This document shows positions 12,010 to 23,265 of a stretch of 64,000 nt of DNA, one piece after another; the stretch's first letter is position 1, and every line of letters begins with the position of its first letter. Source of the DNA: Halicephalobus mephisto (lineage: Eukaryota > Nematoda > Chromadorea > Rhabditida > Panagrolaimidae); assembly GCA_009193035.1 (NCBI GenBank), contig SWDT01000011.1, positions 1,054,001 through 1,118,000 on the forward strand, written 5' to 3'. The translations under genes and the position numbers were made by a program. Under the pieces are notes generated by a model. It did not search any database and was not told the origin of the DNA. It saw only the letters and a program-made list of their open reading frames with translations.

Positions 12010-12566
12010 CTGTAGAAAGTAGTTGTTGCCTTTTTTGTGTACTCGTGTCTAAATTGAAGAAAAATTATTTATGGAGTTAATGAACGTATGAAATTTGCAT
12101 ATTTGGAAGGGGAATTTAGATTAATGAATTTTTGGGGAAAGGATTCCTGAATTGGATTACTGTTATAGGTTGTTGGTTATTTATGAAAAAGATGAAATAA
12201 GTGATATACGGTACTTGGAAATGAAATATAAAAATTATAATAATTTAATTTTGACAAATAATGATAACTTTTTGAATATTGAAATTACTGAAATTTTTAT
12301 AATTTTAAAAAAAATGCCTAAAAATAAATTTTAATTTTTTTTATCAATTTTCTCCAATTTCTTAAAAATTCACTTTTTTAGAATTCTCAATATCTACAAA
12401 GTTCATCTTCAATAAAAAATTTAAAACTTTAATATTCCGAAAATTAGGAAAAATGATTTATTTAAAGAACATTAACCCAAAATCATTAAAACCCAAATTT
12501 ACAATAAATTATCCCGAATTCAAAGTCGAAATTTCTCTGCAAACCCGTTATTCAAACTGGCCAATC
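12010..12566. other. Tail-to-tail spacer between usp-5 and SLC35C2
   Basis: This is AT-rich DNA between two convergent genes. It has no supported ORF or RNA gene. AATAAATTTT at 12323 and similar phrases could serve as polyadenylation signals. Confidence 0.5.
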
Positions 12567-14589
12567 TCAAACATCCTCCAAAAGTTTCTTCCTATCGTCA
12601 AAATCGAAATTTGTCGACGATGGAAGATCCAAAAAAGTCGGAGACGATATAGACCTAGTTCCATAAGCCATTTTTTGTCTATGTTTCGTCGCTCCATGGA
12701 TGGACATTCCGAGAAGACAGAGGGTTAATCCGACTAGATTCACATGTGTCAATTTATCTCCATGAATATAATGAGCTAGTAATAAAGTCATTACTTCCTG
12801 AAAATTTTCTACTAAAAAATCACTCAAAATAATCAAACCTTAATAATTCCAAAAATATTTAAAGTAATCCCAGAAGTATGAACTAGCAACAAGTACTCCG
12901 ACATCTCCATCAAGAAAGCAAGAAATCCACCAAAAATGACGGCACAAACAATAAAGAACGGTTCTGTTTCTCCTCCGAAAATACTGATGGATTTGACGTT
13001 CAATTCGTGTCCTGTAAAGCATTATTTTTTGCATCAATAAAATGATTCATATTTACGAATTTGCAGAATTTCTCAAGTCAGGTTTATGGGATTTCGTAAT
13101 TGATATAATATTAAGTTTAGTGCAATTGTAGAAATATTTTGGAAAGAATGTTTTTAATTTTCATATAAAATTACGGGAGAGTTGAGACAAAGTAAAATAA
13201 ATTCACTCCCACTGGTTTTCAAAAACGAAAAAAAAAACAAGTTCGCACTTGATAAAAAAGAATGAATGGTTGCCAAAAGTGACTCGCACTGACAATTTCA
13301 AAGAAAAGAATGATTGGTCTAATTTTCGCTTGATAAAAAAAATGAATGGCTGCCAAAAGTGACTCGCACTGACAATTTTAAAGAAAGGAATGATTGGTCT
13401 AATTTTCGCTTCATAAAAAAAATGAATGGTTGCCAAAAGTGACTCGCATTTATTTTTATCCTAAAAACTAATCAATCTAACTTGCGCTTGATATATAGAG
13501 TAACATAATTAAAATTAATAAAATATATACCTTCAAACAAGTATACCATCGGCAAGATGGCTAACAACATCCATGGCTGAACATGAGCAACCATATCCAG
13601 CGGATGTCGTAGAGGAGTCGGTGATTCTTCTTTCTGCATGATGAACTGGGATACTGTCCATCTGATTCCCGTACATAACGCTGCCAATTCCACCAACATC
13701 AATCCTATTAAGTCCAATTGTGTCGACTGCCATGTGAACAAGAATAATCCACTCGCGATCAGGAAAGCCGAAAGACCCAAGGACGTTTTCCATTTCTCCA
13801 GTCCCATCATTAACGAAAATCCCACAATAAACAAAATAGAACTCGATTTAGCCATGGTGTAGAGACTGACCGTAACATACTCCAAAGCCCAGTTCGAGAG
13901 TCCTATGTCCAGAGAAGCACAAATGCCCACGGGCATCAACCAGTGCAGCTGTTCCCGGAATGATATGCGAACACGACGAGTTCCATTGAAGATTTCATAC
14001 AATCCCCTCGTTCCCGCGGCAAGAAGGTACTTGGTCACATAGTGTCCAGCAACAATGAACAACGGATATCTGTAATTCTAAAAAGTCCCATTTATAAACT
14101 CTTCTAATTTGCAAATACCCGTAAAAACACCAATAATTCTAAATGTCCGTATGTCAATTCTGTTTAAAATCCAAAAATACCAGTTAAAAACTATCAAATT
14201 CTCGATCAATTTTAAAGTTTCATATATGAATTATCCTTCTAATCTAAAAATATTTAAAAAACACCGAAATTTTGGCTAATTTTTAAGTTTCATATATGAA
14301 TTTTCCTTCTAATCTGAAAACATCCATAAAAATATTTAAAAAACACCGAAATTTTGGCTAATTTTTAAGTTTCATATATCAAATATTTTCGTAATTTCAA
14401 AGTATTCATGAAAATATTAAAACATTGGGATTTTGGCTAATTTTTAAGTTCCATATATCGGTTTTTTTTATCTAATTTAAGATATTCTTTGAAAAATGAA
14501 AAACTTACTTTAATGAACCACTTCTGATAAAAAGTTAATCCTATGGACAATGGATAATAGAGGAGAACCATACAGAGAACTTTGAACAT
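12567..14589 (-). CDS. SLC35C2: Solute carrier family 35 member C2-like nucleotide-sugar/triose-phosphate transporter
   Basis: Members of this drug/metabolite-transporter family carry nucleotide sugars across Golgi and ER membranes; SLC35C2 is linked to fucosylation. Exons are 14589-14509, 14077-13531, 13011-12839 and 12797-12567, in frame, giving 343 residues. The protein begins MFKVLCMVLLYYPLSIGLTF, followed by about ten hydrophobic segments. Diagnostic stretches are ALEYVTVSLYTMAKSSSILF, KWKTSLGLSAFLIASGLFLF, QFIMQKEE, NPLD-like HPLDMVAHVQPW, and GGFLAFLMEMSEYLLL followed by HTSGITLNIFGIIKEVMTLL. These fit the TPT domain. The 519-bp intron 13012-13530 holds a dispersed repeat that also sits in a rig-5 intron. 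Intron 1 carries a separate tandem repeat. Confidence 0.9.
13022..13500 (-). repeat. Dispersed intronic repeat, copy 1, with internal 78-bp tandem units
   Basis: The segment from TTTTGCATCAATAAAATG onward is nearly identical to 27806-28330 for about 200 bp. It then contains tandem units of about 78 bp with the phrase TGCCAAAAGTGACTCGCA (13266, 13350 and 13431). It ends near GCGCTTGATATATA. Both copies lie inside introns of minus-strand genes, in the same orientation. No terminal inverted repeat or ORF with a transposase motif was seen. Confidence 0.7.
14100..14470 (-). repeat. Tandem repeat in SLC35C2 intron 1
   Basis: Units of about 80 bp carry TAATTTTTAAGTTTCATATA followed by TGAATTTTCC (near 14205, 14278, 14360 and 14440). 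Each has a TTTCATATATGAA-like near-palindrome. Confidence 0.6.
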
Positions 14590-16235
14590 TTTTGATTATG
14601 TTGATGAAGTTGATACACAGCGAATATCAAACTATACGGATCGGTTAATTAGCAGTCTGAGAAATCATTTCAGAGTAAGTTCGATGTTCATTTCTGAAAA
14701 CAAAAAAATAAATATGGAATTAATGTAAAACTAAAAACATTTCCGGGATGAAAACTCTTGAATATTTGATTCAGATTATCGAGGTCATTGATCGATATCA
14801 CGTGGAATCAGATAATCAAGAAAATCGGAGAAAATAAACGCTTTTGGAAAACATCACTTTTTAGTCAAATGTCACTCATTTTCGATGATAAAAAATAAAC
14901 ATTCAAAAAACGTTTAAAAAGTAAAAAATATTCAAAATTATAAAAAATATTCAAAAATATAAAAAATAAAAAATATTCAAAATTATTAAAAATAAAAAAT
15001 ATTTAAAATTATTAAAAACAAAAAATTTTAACATTTCAAAAAATTGGAAAAAATGAAAAATATTGAAAAATAAAAATTCTTTTTGATGATATTAATCGTT
15101 AAATTTCGAAAAAAAAGAAAAATAACGTTTGAAAAATAGCGATTTTGGAACAGTTGTTTCAATTGATATTTAATCAATTCGAAAAAGCGCGTTTTTATAT
15201 AAATATTTTGTAGAATAAAAAATTGAAAAAGGAAATCAATGGATAATCAAGGATTGAAATAAAGGAATTTATTTGTTGATTTAACAAGTTCAGTGGGTGG
15301 TTATAAATATTTACACTTTTCTAAAAACTCCTGATACAAAAATTAGTAACAATAAATTGAAAATTAAATGATAAAAAGAATTTTAAAAATATTTGGATGT
15401 GTAATTGACAACTAAAATTTTTAAAATTTTTAAAAATTAAATCAGGTTATCGGATATCCCGTTGGATGTTTGTAAACAACCAATTCTCTCAAAAAAACTC
15501 CTAAAACGAAAATTAATAATTATTTGTTAAAAGTTGGATAAGAAATCGATTTTTAAGAATATTTTAATATATAATTGATTTCTAAATTTAAAAAATTAAA
15601 TCAGGTTATCGGATATCCCGTTGGATGTTCGTAAACAACCAATTCTCTCAAAAAACCTCCTAACATGAAAATTCCTGATTGTCAGTTACAAAATAAATAA
15701 TAAAGGGAATTTTTAAAGTATTTCAATATATGAATAACCAATAAAAAGAAATTTAATCAATTACCTAGAGTTCTGCCGGAAGTTCACAAACAACCAAATC
15801 TCTCTGAAAACTCCCAGCGCGAAAACTCCTGACTGTCAGTTGAAACTCGAACGAGAGGAAGACTCCTGGAAGCTTTTCTGAAGCCTATGTCCTTTCCTTA
15901 TTCTAAAACTCTTATTTTTCATTTTATTCTTTTTTAAATCCCCCAATCCCACCAGTTTCCACAATATTGATATATGATCCATTTCCCGAAATTAATGTTA
16001 ATTTTCGAAATTTTGGCTTCTGAAATCTTGTTACTTTTTCTTCAACACCTCCAAAAACCACGGAATCACATTCTGGATGATTATTTTACATACTTGAACC
16101 CCGTGTTTTTATGTAAAACATGTCTTAAATGTCTGTCATTTTCTCACATGATCCAATATTGCGCAATCTTTCGAAACTAGTCTAATCTTTCTTTTCCACT
16201 GACTACTTTATTTCAGATAATAAGCTAACTTGAAA
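14590..16235. other. Intergenic region upstream of SLC35C2 and eif-6
   Basis: 14880-15150 is made of AAAAATATTCAAAATTATT-like low-complexity DNA. Around 15440-15840 a unit of about 165 bp repeats roughly three times, with AAATCAGGTTATCGGATATC and CAACCAATTCTCTCAAAAAA as its recognisable parts. 15840-16235 is the eif-6 promoter side. A TTTATTTCAG at 16207-16216, 19 bp before the eif-6 ATG, is a likely trans-splice acceptor. No other gene is visible. Confidence 0.55.
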
Positions 16236-17081
16236 ATGGCGGTCAGATGCCAGTTCGAAGCCAACAATGAAGTCGGTGTATTCTGCAAGTTAACAAACAA
16301 GTACTGTCTTGTTGGACTCGGTGCTTCAAACAACTTTTACAAGTAAGTTCTTTTTTCTTGATTTTTTAAGTTTAGTTTTGATTTTCTAAGATTTGTATTT
16401 ATTTTTCCAAGCTTATTTTCAACTTTCTAAGATTTACATTGGATTTTCAGTATTGTCGAAGCAGAACTCAATGATGTTATTCCCGTTATCCACTGCTCCA
16501 TCGCCGGCACTCGCATTGTTGGCAGGACTACTGTTGGAAATCGACATGGATTGCTTGTTCCCTTTGGAACTACCGATCAGGAGTTGCAGCATTTGCGTCA
16601 GAATCTCCCAGAGGATGTTGCTGTGAAACGTATTGATGAGAAGTTGTCAGCTCTCGGAAATGTGGTTGCTGTGAATGACTACGTTGCTCTTGTGCATGCA
16701 GATCTCAGCAAAGAAACAGAAGAAGCTCTCAAAGAAATCCTGAAAGTCGAAGTATTCAGAGTCAGTCTCGGTGAACACGCACTCGTTGGATCGTATGCCG
16801 CTGTGTCTTCTCAAGGATGTCTAGTTGCTGCCAAAACTCCTGTCGAAACTCAGAAAGAAATTGCATCGCTTCTTCAGGTTCCAGTCGTTGCGGGTACTGT
16901 CAACAGAGGATCAGAATTGATCGGAGGTGGACTCTGTGTGAATGATTGGATCGCCTTTACCGGACTTGACACGACTTCAGCAGAACTCTCTGTGGTAGAA
17001 TCCATTTTCAAATTAGGCAACAGAGCCCCGACACAAATTGCCAACGACCTCCGTGATTCACTCATCGAAAGTATGCTTTGA
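16236..17081 (+). CDS. eif-6: Eukaryotic translation initiation factor 6
   Basis: eIF6 binds the 60S subunit, blocks premature joining to 40S and is needed for 60S biogenesis. Two exons, 16236-16342 and 16451-17081, join in frame to give 245 residues, exactly the usual length for the family. The pentein fold repeats are recognisable: [77 protein letters not shown]. The start ATG follows a TTTATTTCAG that fits SL trans-splicing. AATAAA is at 17195-17200. A hairpin (stem CGTGTCT/AGACACG, 17172-17189) lies just before it. prx-11 begins 241 bp downstream on the same strand. Confidence 0.96.
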
Positions 17082-17171
17082 TGTAAAATTACTCTTTATT
17101 TCGATTGATCAAATCAGAGTTTACTTTGTTGAGTTTTTTTAAAATTTTATGTTTGATTGATCAAGCGTAGT

Positions 17172-17200
17172 CGTGTCTGACTAGACACGGCCACAATAAA
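17172..17200 (+). terminator. Hairpin plus AATAAA at the eif-6 3' end
   Basis: A perfect 7-bp stem (CGTGTCT / AGACACG) with a 4-nt loop at 17172-17189 is followed within 6 bp by AATAAA at 17195-17200. It marks the cleavage region between eif-6 and prx-11 and may matter in operon processing. Confidence 0.5.
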
Positions 17201-17322
17201 TGTGCTGATCAATTGATTAAAAAGACAAGACAGTCCTCAGAGTTTTCGGGATCTTGTGGAGTTTTTTACTACAATTTTCGTATTGTCTGTTTTAACCGTT
17301 TTAAGTGAATTTTTTTCGAAAA

Positions 17323-18094
17323 ATGGATTTTCAACGATTATCTCGATCATTGGCTCAATATGCTGGAAGAGATAAATTCTTAAGGTAAGTTTGAATTTCG
17401 TATATCTGGAAATTTTTGGATTTCGTATATCTGGGAATTTTTGGATTTCGTATATCTGAGGATTTTTGGATTTCGTATATTTGGGAATTTTTGGATTTCG
17501 TATATTTGGGAATTTTTGGATTTCGTATATCTGGAGATTTTTAGAGCGAGTTATGCGGCTTTGGTTATTTATGCGACGAAAATAGAAAATCCAGATTTGC
17601 AGAAGAAAGTGATGGCATTTGCGAAACAATTATCTGCTGCTAGATTGGTTTTTCGTCAATGTAATCATTCGTCGATGATTGTTGCCTCAGGGGATGTTGT
17701 AGAAGGATATCCTAGAGCGAAAGATAAAATTGATTTTAGTCTTAGTTCGATTGTAACTGGATTGTATACTGTATACGGTTATGCTGAATTTATTGCATGG
17801 TTGGCAGATTCGAAATTAATCGTCGCGGATTCGGCCAAATGGTTCAGATATTGTTTGTATCTTTGGTTAATGGCACTTTTCACAGGAATAATCAAAACTG
17901 TCAGACAAATATTAAAGAAACCTTGGAATAAATCAAAAAACGAAAAAATAACTTTAATTGGATTTGTTTGCGATTTCGTAAGTGGAGCAAACTCACTTCC
18001 GACAGGCTACTTATGGTCCGGGAAATTGACTACCAGACAATCCGCTTCTTTGTCCTTCATCGCCTCCGCAATCGGATTTTGGAAACTTTATTAA
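17323..18094 (+). CDS. prx-11: Peroxisomal membrane protein PEX11
   Basis: PEX11 proteins shape and elongate peroxisomal membranes before division. Exon 1 is 17323-17384 and exon 2 is 17545-18094, giving 203 residues. MDFQRLSRSLAQYAGRDKFLR holds the amphipathic N-terminal helix with the family's YAGRDK motif. AFAKQLSAARLVFRQ follows, then hydrophobic segments around WFRYCLYLWLMALFTGIIKT and at the C terminus (SLSFIASAIGFWKLY). The 160-bp intron is built of six copies of a 25-bp repeat and can be read through in one frame, so the 5' boundary of exon 2 was set by the TTTTTAG acceptor and phase 2. As I recall, eif-6 and prx-11 are also neighbours in C. elegans. The last codons belong to a tandem repeat (see findings). 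Confidence 0.9.
17393..17544 (+). repeat. Six 25-bp tandem units filling the prx-11 intron
   Basis: The unit GATTTCGTATATCTGGGAAT+TTTTG repeats six times with few changes. The last unit supplies the intron's polypyrimidine tract and TTTTTAG acceptor. Confidence 0.85.
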
Positions 18095-18265
18095 GTAATT
18101 TAATAATTAAATTTATTATTTCGGATTTTGGAAACTTTATTAAGTAATTTAATAATTAAATTTGCTATTTCGGATTTTGGAAACTTTATTGATTTAATAA
18201 TTAAATTTGCTATTTCGGATTTTGGAAACTTTATTAAGTAATTTAATAATTAAATTTGTTATTTC
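18071..18265 (+). repeat. Tandem repeat of about 50 bp that starts inside the prx-11 coding end
   Basis: The unit includes TCGGATTTTGGAAACTTTAT followed by TAAGTAATTTAATAATTAAATTTG and is present about four times. The first copy encodes the last residues and stop of PRX-11 (GFWKLY-stop). Later copies lie in the 3' UTR. One copy lacks the TAAGTAA part. Confidence 0.85.
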
Positions 18266-18279
18266 GGATTTAAATGTTA

Positions 18280-19060
18280 AAATAGAAAACAGAAGTATAA
18301 TAATAATCTTTACTTGATATTTGAAGATCCGGTTCATCTGCCATCGATCATCTTTACTGGAAAAATAACTCAAAAATGCAATTTTTATATTTCTTCCAAC
18401 AAGATAACTGAGAATTTCATTCAAGATATACAGTATTCTACCGTATTAAGATAAAAGTATTATGATTTTTATTAAAACAATAGAGATACAATTTTTATAT
18501 CTCCCCACACATCACAACCGAGAGTTTCGTTCAATATATACAGTATTCCACCGTATTAAGATATAAAAATTGCATCCCTATTGTTTTAATAAAAATCATT
18601 ATAATATTTCTATCTCCCCACACATCACAACCGAGAGTTTCATTCAGAATATACAGTGTTCTACCGTATTAAGATAGAAATATTATAATGATTTTTATTA
18701 AAACAATAGAGATACAATTTTTATATCTCCCCACACATCACAACCGAGAGTTTCGTTCAATATATACAGTATTCTACTACATTAAGATAGAAGTATTATG
18801 ATTTTTATTAAAACAATAAAGATACAATTTTTATATCTCCCCACACATCACAACCGAGAGTTTCGTTCAGAATATACAGTATTCTACTACATTAAGATAG
18901 AAGTGTTATGATTTTTATTAAAATAATAAGGAAACAATTTTTATATTTTCTTCCATAAGATAATCGAGAATCATTCTTATCCTACAGTATCCCACGCTCC
19001 CTGATATTCAGGCTATCGCTTCAGGTCCTATCTTTTTAGTTTAGTCTCTGTTCCAACAAC
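18280..19060 (-). repeat. Dispersed repeat family 1, locus 1: tandem modules plus GGACCTGAAGCGA end
   Basis: Alternating modules run as an array. Module A (about 58 bp) reads AAGATAGAAGTATTATGATT...TTTTTATATCT. Module B (about 53 bp) reads CCCCACACATCACAACCGAG...ACAGTATTCTACCGTATT. About five A/B pairs are present. The array ends with a CCTACAGTATCCCACGCTCC / CCTGATATTCAGGCTATCGC segment near 18984-19030. Related copies are at 24780-25560, 45950-46230 and 62440-62620. Confidence 0.75.
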
Positions 19061-19379
19061 GTTATAATTAAAAATTGATATATTTTTGCGATTTTTGAAC
19101 ATTCGCGTAAAAAACGAATCAATAGTTGAAACAGTAAATCCAGAAATCCGTATCAGGATGATTTGGAAAAAAATTACTTTCATTTTTATTTTAAAAGTAC
19201 AGTTTAGAAATTTTTTAAATTCTTGAAAAAAATCGAAAAAATAATAAATCAGATAATTTTTGTGAAAATTAATTTTATTTTTTTACTTTTTACCTAAATT
19301 CCAAAAAGTTCCGAAAATTCTTCTCGAGACAATTTTCCACTTTTTATAAAAGTACATTTACAAAATTTTAAATTCTTGA

Positions 19380-19660
19380 TCAAAATTTTAAAAATATTTA
19401 TAAATTTTAGAATTTTCAAAAATTTTGTTTTTTAAAAAAAATATTTATAAATATTTATTAAATTTTAGGATTTTAGAATTTTCAAAAATTTTATTTTTTA
19501 TAAAAAAATTTATAAATATTTATTAAATTTTAGGATTTTAGAATTTTCAAAAATTTTGTTTTTTATAAAAAATATTTATAAATGTTTATTAAATTTTAAG
19601 ATTTTAGAATTTTCAAAAATTTTGTTTTTTATAAAAAAATTTATAAATTTTCTGCAGACA
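19380..19660. repeat. AT-rich tandem repeat downstream of ptps-1
   Basis: The phrase AATTTTAGGATTTTAGAATT, continuing TTCAAAAATTTT, recurs about every 63 bp (around 19402, 19465, 19529 and 19592). The last unit runs up to the ptps-1 stop codon. Confidence 0.6.
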
Positions 19661-20595
19661 AACTTCGTTCTCCACGATAAGTGAAAAAATTTTTGTCGGT
19701 TTCGTGAACGACGACTTTGTAGAGGAGCTCCGGAAGTTCCATTCTTTCCTTCAGGGCTTCGTAGAGAAAAACGGCCACATTTTCCGTCGTGGAAACAATC
19801 TTTCCGGCTCTAGAATTTTAGACAAAATTAAGTTTTATTTATAGCATTGTTTTGAACCAGAATTTTTCAAAATTCAATGAAAAATTAAAATTTAAAATTT
19901 TTCGAATTCATAAAAAAATTTAAAAATTTATAAAAATTTAAATTTTTTCAAATTCATAAAAAAAATTTAAAATTTTTCAAAATTCTATAAAAATTTAAAT
20001 TTTTTCGAATTCATAAAAAAATTTTAAAAATTTAAAAATTCTATAAAAATTTTAAATTTTTTGAATTTATACAAAAATTTAAAATTTCTTCAAAATTATT
20101 TTTTTTAAATAATTAAATTTTTAAAAATGTTTTTTTTTAAATTAAATTTTTAAAAATGTTTTTTTTTAAATAATTAAATTTTTAAAAATGATTTTTTTAA
20201 ATAATTAAATTTTTAAAAATGATTTTTTTAAATAATTAAATTTTTAAAAATGTTTTTTTTAAATAATTAAATTTTTAAAAATGTTTTTTTATTAAAAAAA
20301 TTTACCTGAAGTAGTCGACATCGAGATCGAGATTTTTGTGGTCGACGAGCTCCAGAACAGCGGCCATTTCTCTTTTCAGAAGAGTCAGATTGTAGACCAT
20401 TCCAGTGACGGCGTCGACGGTTCCCCTCAGGGTCACTTCCCATTTGTAATTATGCCCATGGCCATTGGGGTTATTGCACTTCCCGAAGGTCTCCTCGTTG
20501 AGCTTATCTGAGAGTTCTTGACTGTTCAGTCGATGACAAGCAGAAAACGTCTCTGTTCTCGTCAATTCCACCACAGGAGAGGAATTTGAAGTCAT
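19641..20595 (-). CDS. ptps-1: 6-pyruvoyl tetrahydrobiopterin synthase
   Basis: This zinc enzyme turns dihydroneopterin triphosphate into 6-pyruvoyl tetrahydropterin, the second step in making tetrahydrobiopterin, the cofactor of aromatic amino acid hydroxylases. Exon 1 is 20595-20306 and exon 2 is 19809-19641, giving 152 residues (the family is about 140-150). Zinc-ligand histidines are visible in SACHRLNS and NGHGHNY. The catalytic Cys is in GKCNNPNGHGHNY. The C-terminal block VVVHETDKNFFTYRGE fits the family's Asp/His and substrate Glu region. The intron (19810-20305) is almost entirely AAATTTTTAAAAATG-type tandem repeat of about 35 bp. The assignment is strong. Confidence 0.94.
19810..20305 (-). 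repeat. Low-complexity tandem repeats filling the ptps-1 intron
   Basis: The distal half repeats TTTTTTTAAATAATTAAATT followed by TTTAAAAATG about five times with a period near 35 bp. The proximal half is ATTTAAAATTTTTCGAATTCAT-type repeat. No coding or RNA feature was seen. Confidence 0.65.
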
Positions 20596-23054
20596 TATTT
20601 TCTAAAAAATACAAATTAAAATTAATTTTTATTTAAAAAAAAATAAAATTAATTTTTATTCGAAAAATTTAAATCAATTTTTATTTAGAAAAATAAAATA
20701 AATTTTTATTAAAAAAAAATAAAATTAATTTTTATTAAAAAAATTTAAATAAATTTTTATTCGAAAAATTTGAATCAATTTTTATTCAAAAAAATAAAAT
20801 TAATTTTTATTCAAAAAATTTGAATCAATTTTTATTTAGAAAATTAAAATAAATTTTTATTAAAAAAAAATAAAATTTTAAAATAGATTTAAAAAAAAAT
20901 AAAATAAAAAAAAACAACTTTTGTTTAAAAAAATAAAATAAATTTTTATTCAAAAAACTACATTTTACAAAAAAAATTACTTTTTATAAAAAATAAAACT
21001 AATTTTTATCTGAAAAAGTATAAATTTTAAAATAGATTTTTTAGAAAAAATAAAATTACTTTTTATAAAAAAATTAAATTTACTTTTGTCCAAAAAATGA
21101 AATTTTGAAAATTATTTTTATTAAAAAATTGATTTATTTTAGAAAACAAAATTTAAGGACAGAGTTGTTTTAAAAAATTAAAAAAAGTAAAATTAGACAT
21201 TTTTCTCAAAAAAATACAATTTCAGATCAATTTTGCTGAACGAAAATGAATGTGAAGCCCTTTTTGGTTTTAAAAATACAAATTGGGTTCATTTTTTGTT
21301 TAAAAAATAAATTTTAAAAACATTTTTGTTTACAAAAATAAATTTTAAATAATTTTCTTTAAAAAAATTTAAATAAAAAAATAAAATTTTAAATTATATT
21401 TTTTTTAAATTTAAATAAAAAAATAAATTTTTAAATAATTTTTTTTAAACTTAAATAAAAAAATAAAATTTTAAATTATATTTTTTAAATTTCAAATTAA
21501 TTTTAAAAAAATTTAAATAAAAAGTGTCAAATTAATTTTTTTATTTCATTTTTGTTTTAAAAAAGAAAATTTTAAATAATATTCTTTAAAAAAAAGGAAA
21601 ATTGAGGGTAATTATATTAAAAAATAAATTTTGATATCATTTTTATTCAAAAAAATTTGAGAGTATTTATGAAAAAAGTTTGAAGATAATTATGATGAAA
21701 AAAATGAAATTTAAGTGGACTTTTATTTCTAAAAAATTAAAATTAAAAGTTTTTATTTAAAGAAAAATTAAATTAAAAAATTTTTATTCAAAAAAAATAA
21801 AATTTAAAATATTTTTATTCAAAAAAATGAAATTTAAAAATATTTTTATTTAAAAAAATGAAATTTAAAAATATTTTAGTTTAAAAAAAATAAAATTAAA
21901 AAATTTTTATTCAAAAAAAATAAAATTAAAAATATTTTTATTTAAAAAAAATAAAATTTAAAATATTTTTATTTAAAAAAAAATAAAATTTAAAATCATT
22001 TTTATTTAAAAAAATGAAATTTTAAAATATTTTAGTTTAAAAAAAATAAAATTAAAAAATTTTTATTCAAAAAAATGAAATTTTAAAGTTTTTATTTAAA
22101 AAATTAAATTAAAAATATTTTTATTTAAAAAAAATAAAATTAAAAAATTTTTATTCAAAAAAATGAAATTTTAAAGTTTTTATTTTAAAAATAAATTTGG
22201 AACAATTTTTATATAAAATTTCGGGCAGGTAAACAGAAGTGCAAAATCAATCAAAAACAGATAATGAATAAAACTGGCAAAAAAAACAGAAGGCCAGAGA
22301 TTAAAACCTGGGTTCCAAAAAAGGAAAGACTGGCTTTTTTGACTGTCTAGAGTAAAGAAACCTCGTTTTTGCCGATTTAGGCTCTTGAAGGGCTTTCGAA
22401 ATATCCAAAAATGCCCAATGGAAAACACGAAATAGATCCTCTGAAGCGAAAATGTAAACAACGATTATATCCTATAAAAAATGAACTTTTTCGAAGTAAT
22501 CCATTTTTATTAAAAAAAATCATTTTTATTTAAAAATTTATTTTTATTCGGAAAATTCATTTTTGTAAAAAAATTTATTTTTATTTAAAAAATTTATTTT
22601 TATTTAAAAAATTTATTTTTATTTTAAAATTTATTTTTATCAAAAAATTCATTTTTATTTAAAAATTTATTTTTATTCTAAAAATTCATTTTTGTAAAAA
22701 AAATCATTTTTATTCGAAAAATTTATTTTTATTTAAAAAAATCATTTTTATAAAAAAATTTATTTTTATTGAAAAAAATCATTTTTGTTTATAAAATCTG
22801 TTTTTGTTTTTAAAAAAAATTATCCTCGTTTGTCTTTCAAAATCGACCTCGATTTTTCAGTGTTCAATTTTATAAAAGTTGGAGACCAGAGTTCGAGGTC
22901 GAAATTCGGACTTTTCGCGCTAGGATAAATTCGCATGTTTAGATTCGAAAAGTCAAATATAAAATTCTGTCAACTTAGACAAAATAACTTTTCGAAATAG
23001 GAAAATCCACAAATGTTGTTTCAACACGAAAAGTCGAAAGTTAAAATTTGAATT

Positions 23055-23265
23055 TTGATTGTCAACTTTGATGAAAGAGATACTGTATTGTGAAAGTTGG
23101 AAGTCAGAGTTAGAAGTCGAAGTTCGGACTTCTAGAATCCAAACACGAACTGCTAGTCAAGTCTTAGAACAAAAAGTCTAAACTTCGTTTTTGAATTTTG
23201 AGTTCCAACTTTGAATTCTGACCTCCAACTTCCACAATACAGTATTCTCTTTCATCAAAGTCGAA
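23055..23265. repeat. Inverted repeat with arms of about 55 bp
   Basis: The left arm, from CTTTGATGAAAGAGATACTG onward (about 23066-23125), is nearly the reverse complement of the right arm ending ACAGTATTCTCTTTCATCAA (about 23205-23262). The loop is about 80 bp. The arms differ by a few substitutions. Confidence 0.7.

Noticed and set aside
13203..13436. ORF in the SLC35C2 intron with repeated HFWQPFIFF-like peptide
   Set aside because: It is the translation of the 78-bp tandem units of the intronic repeat. The second copy at 27936-28181 shows the same peptide with frame breaks.
17441..17544. N-terminal extension of PRX-11 through the 25-bp repeats
   Set aside because: The open frame comes from the repeat itself. 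Splicing 17384 to 17545 gives the expected PEX11 N terminus in phase.
22180..22461. 93-codon minus-strand ORF
   Set aside because: It is Phe/Ile/Leu-rich, as expected from A/T runs, has no domain, and is flanked on both sides by simple repeats.
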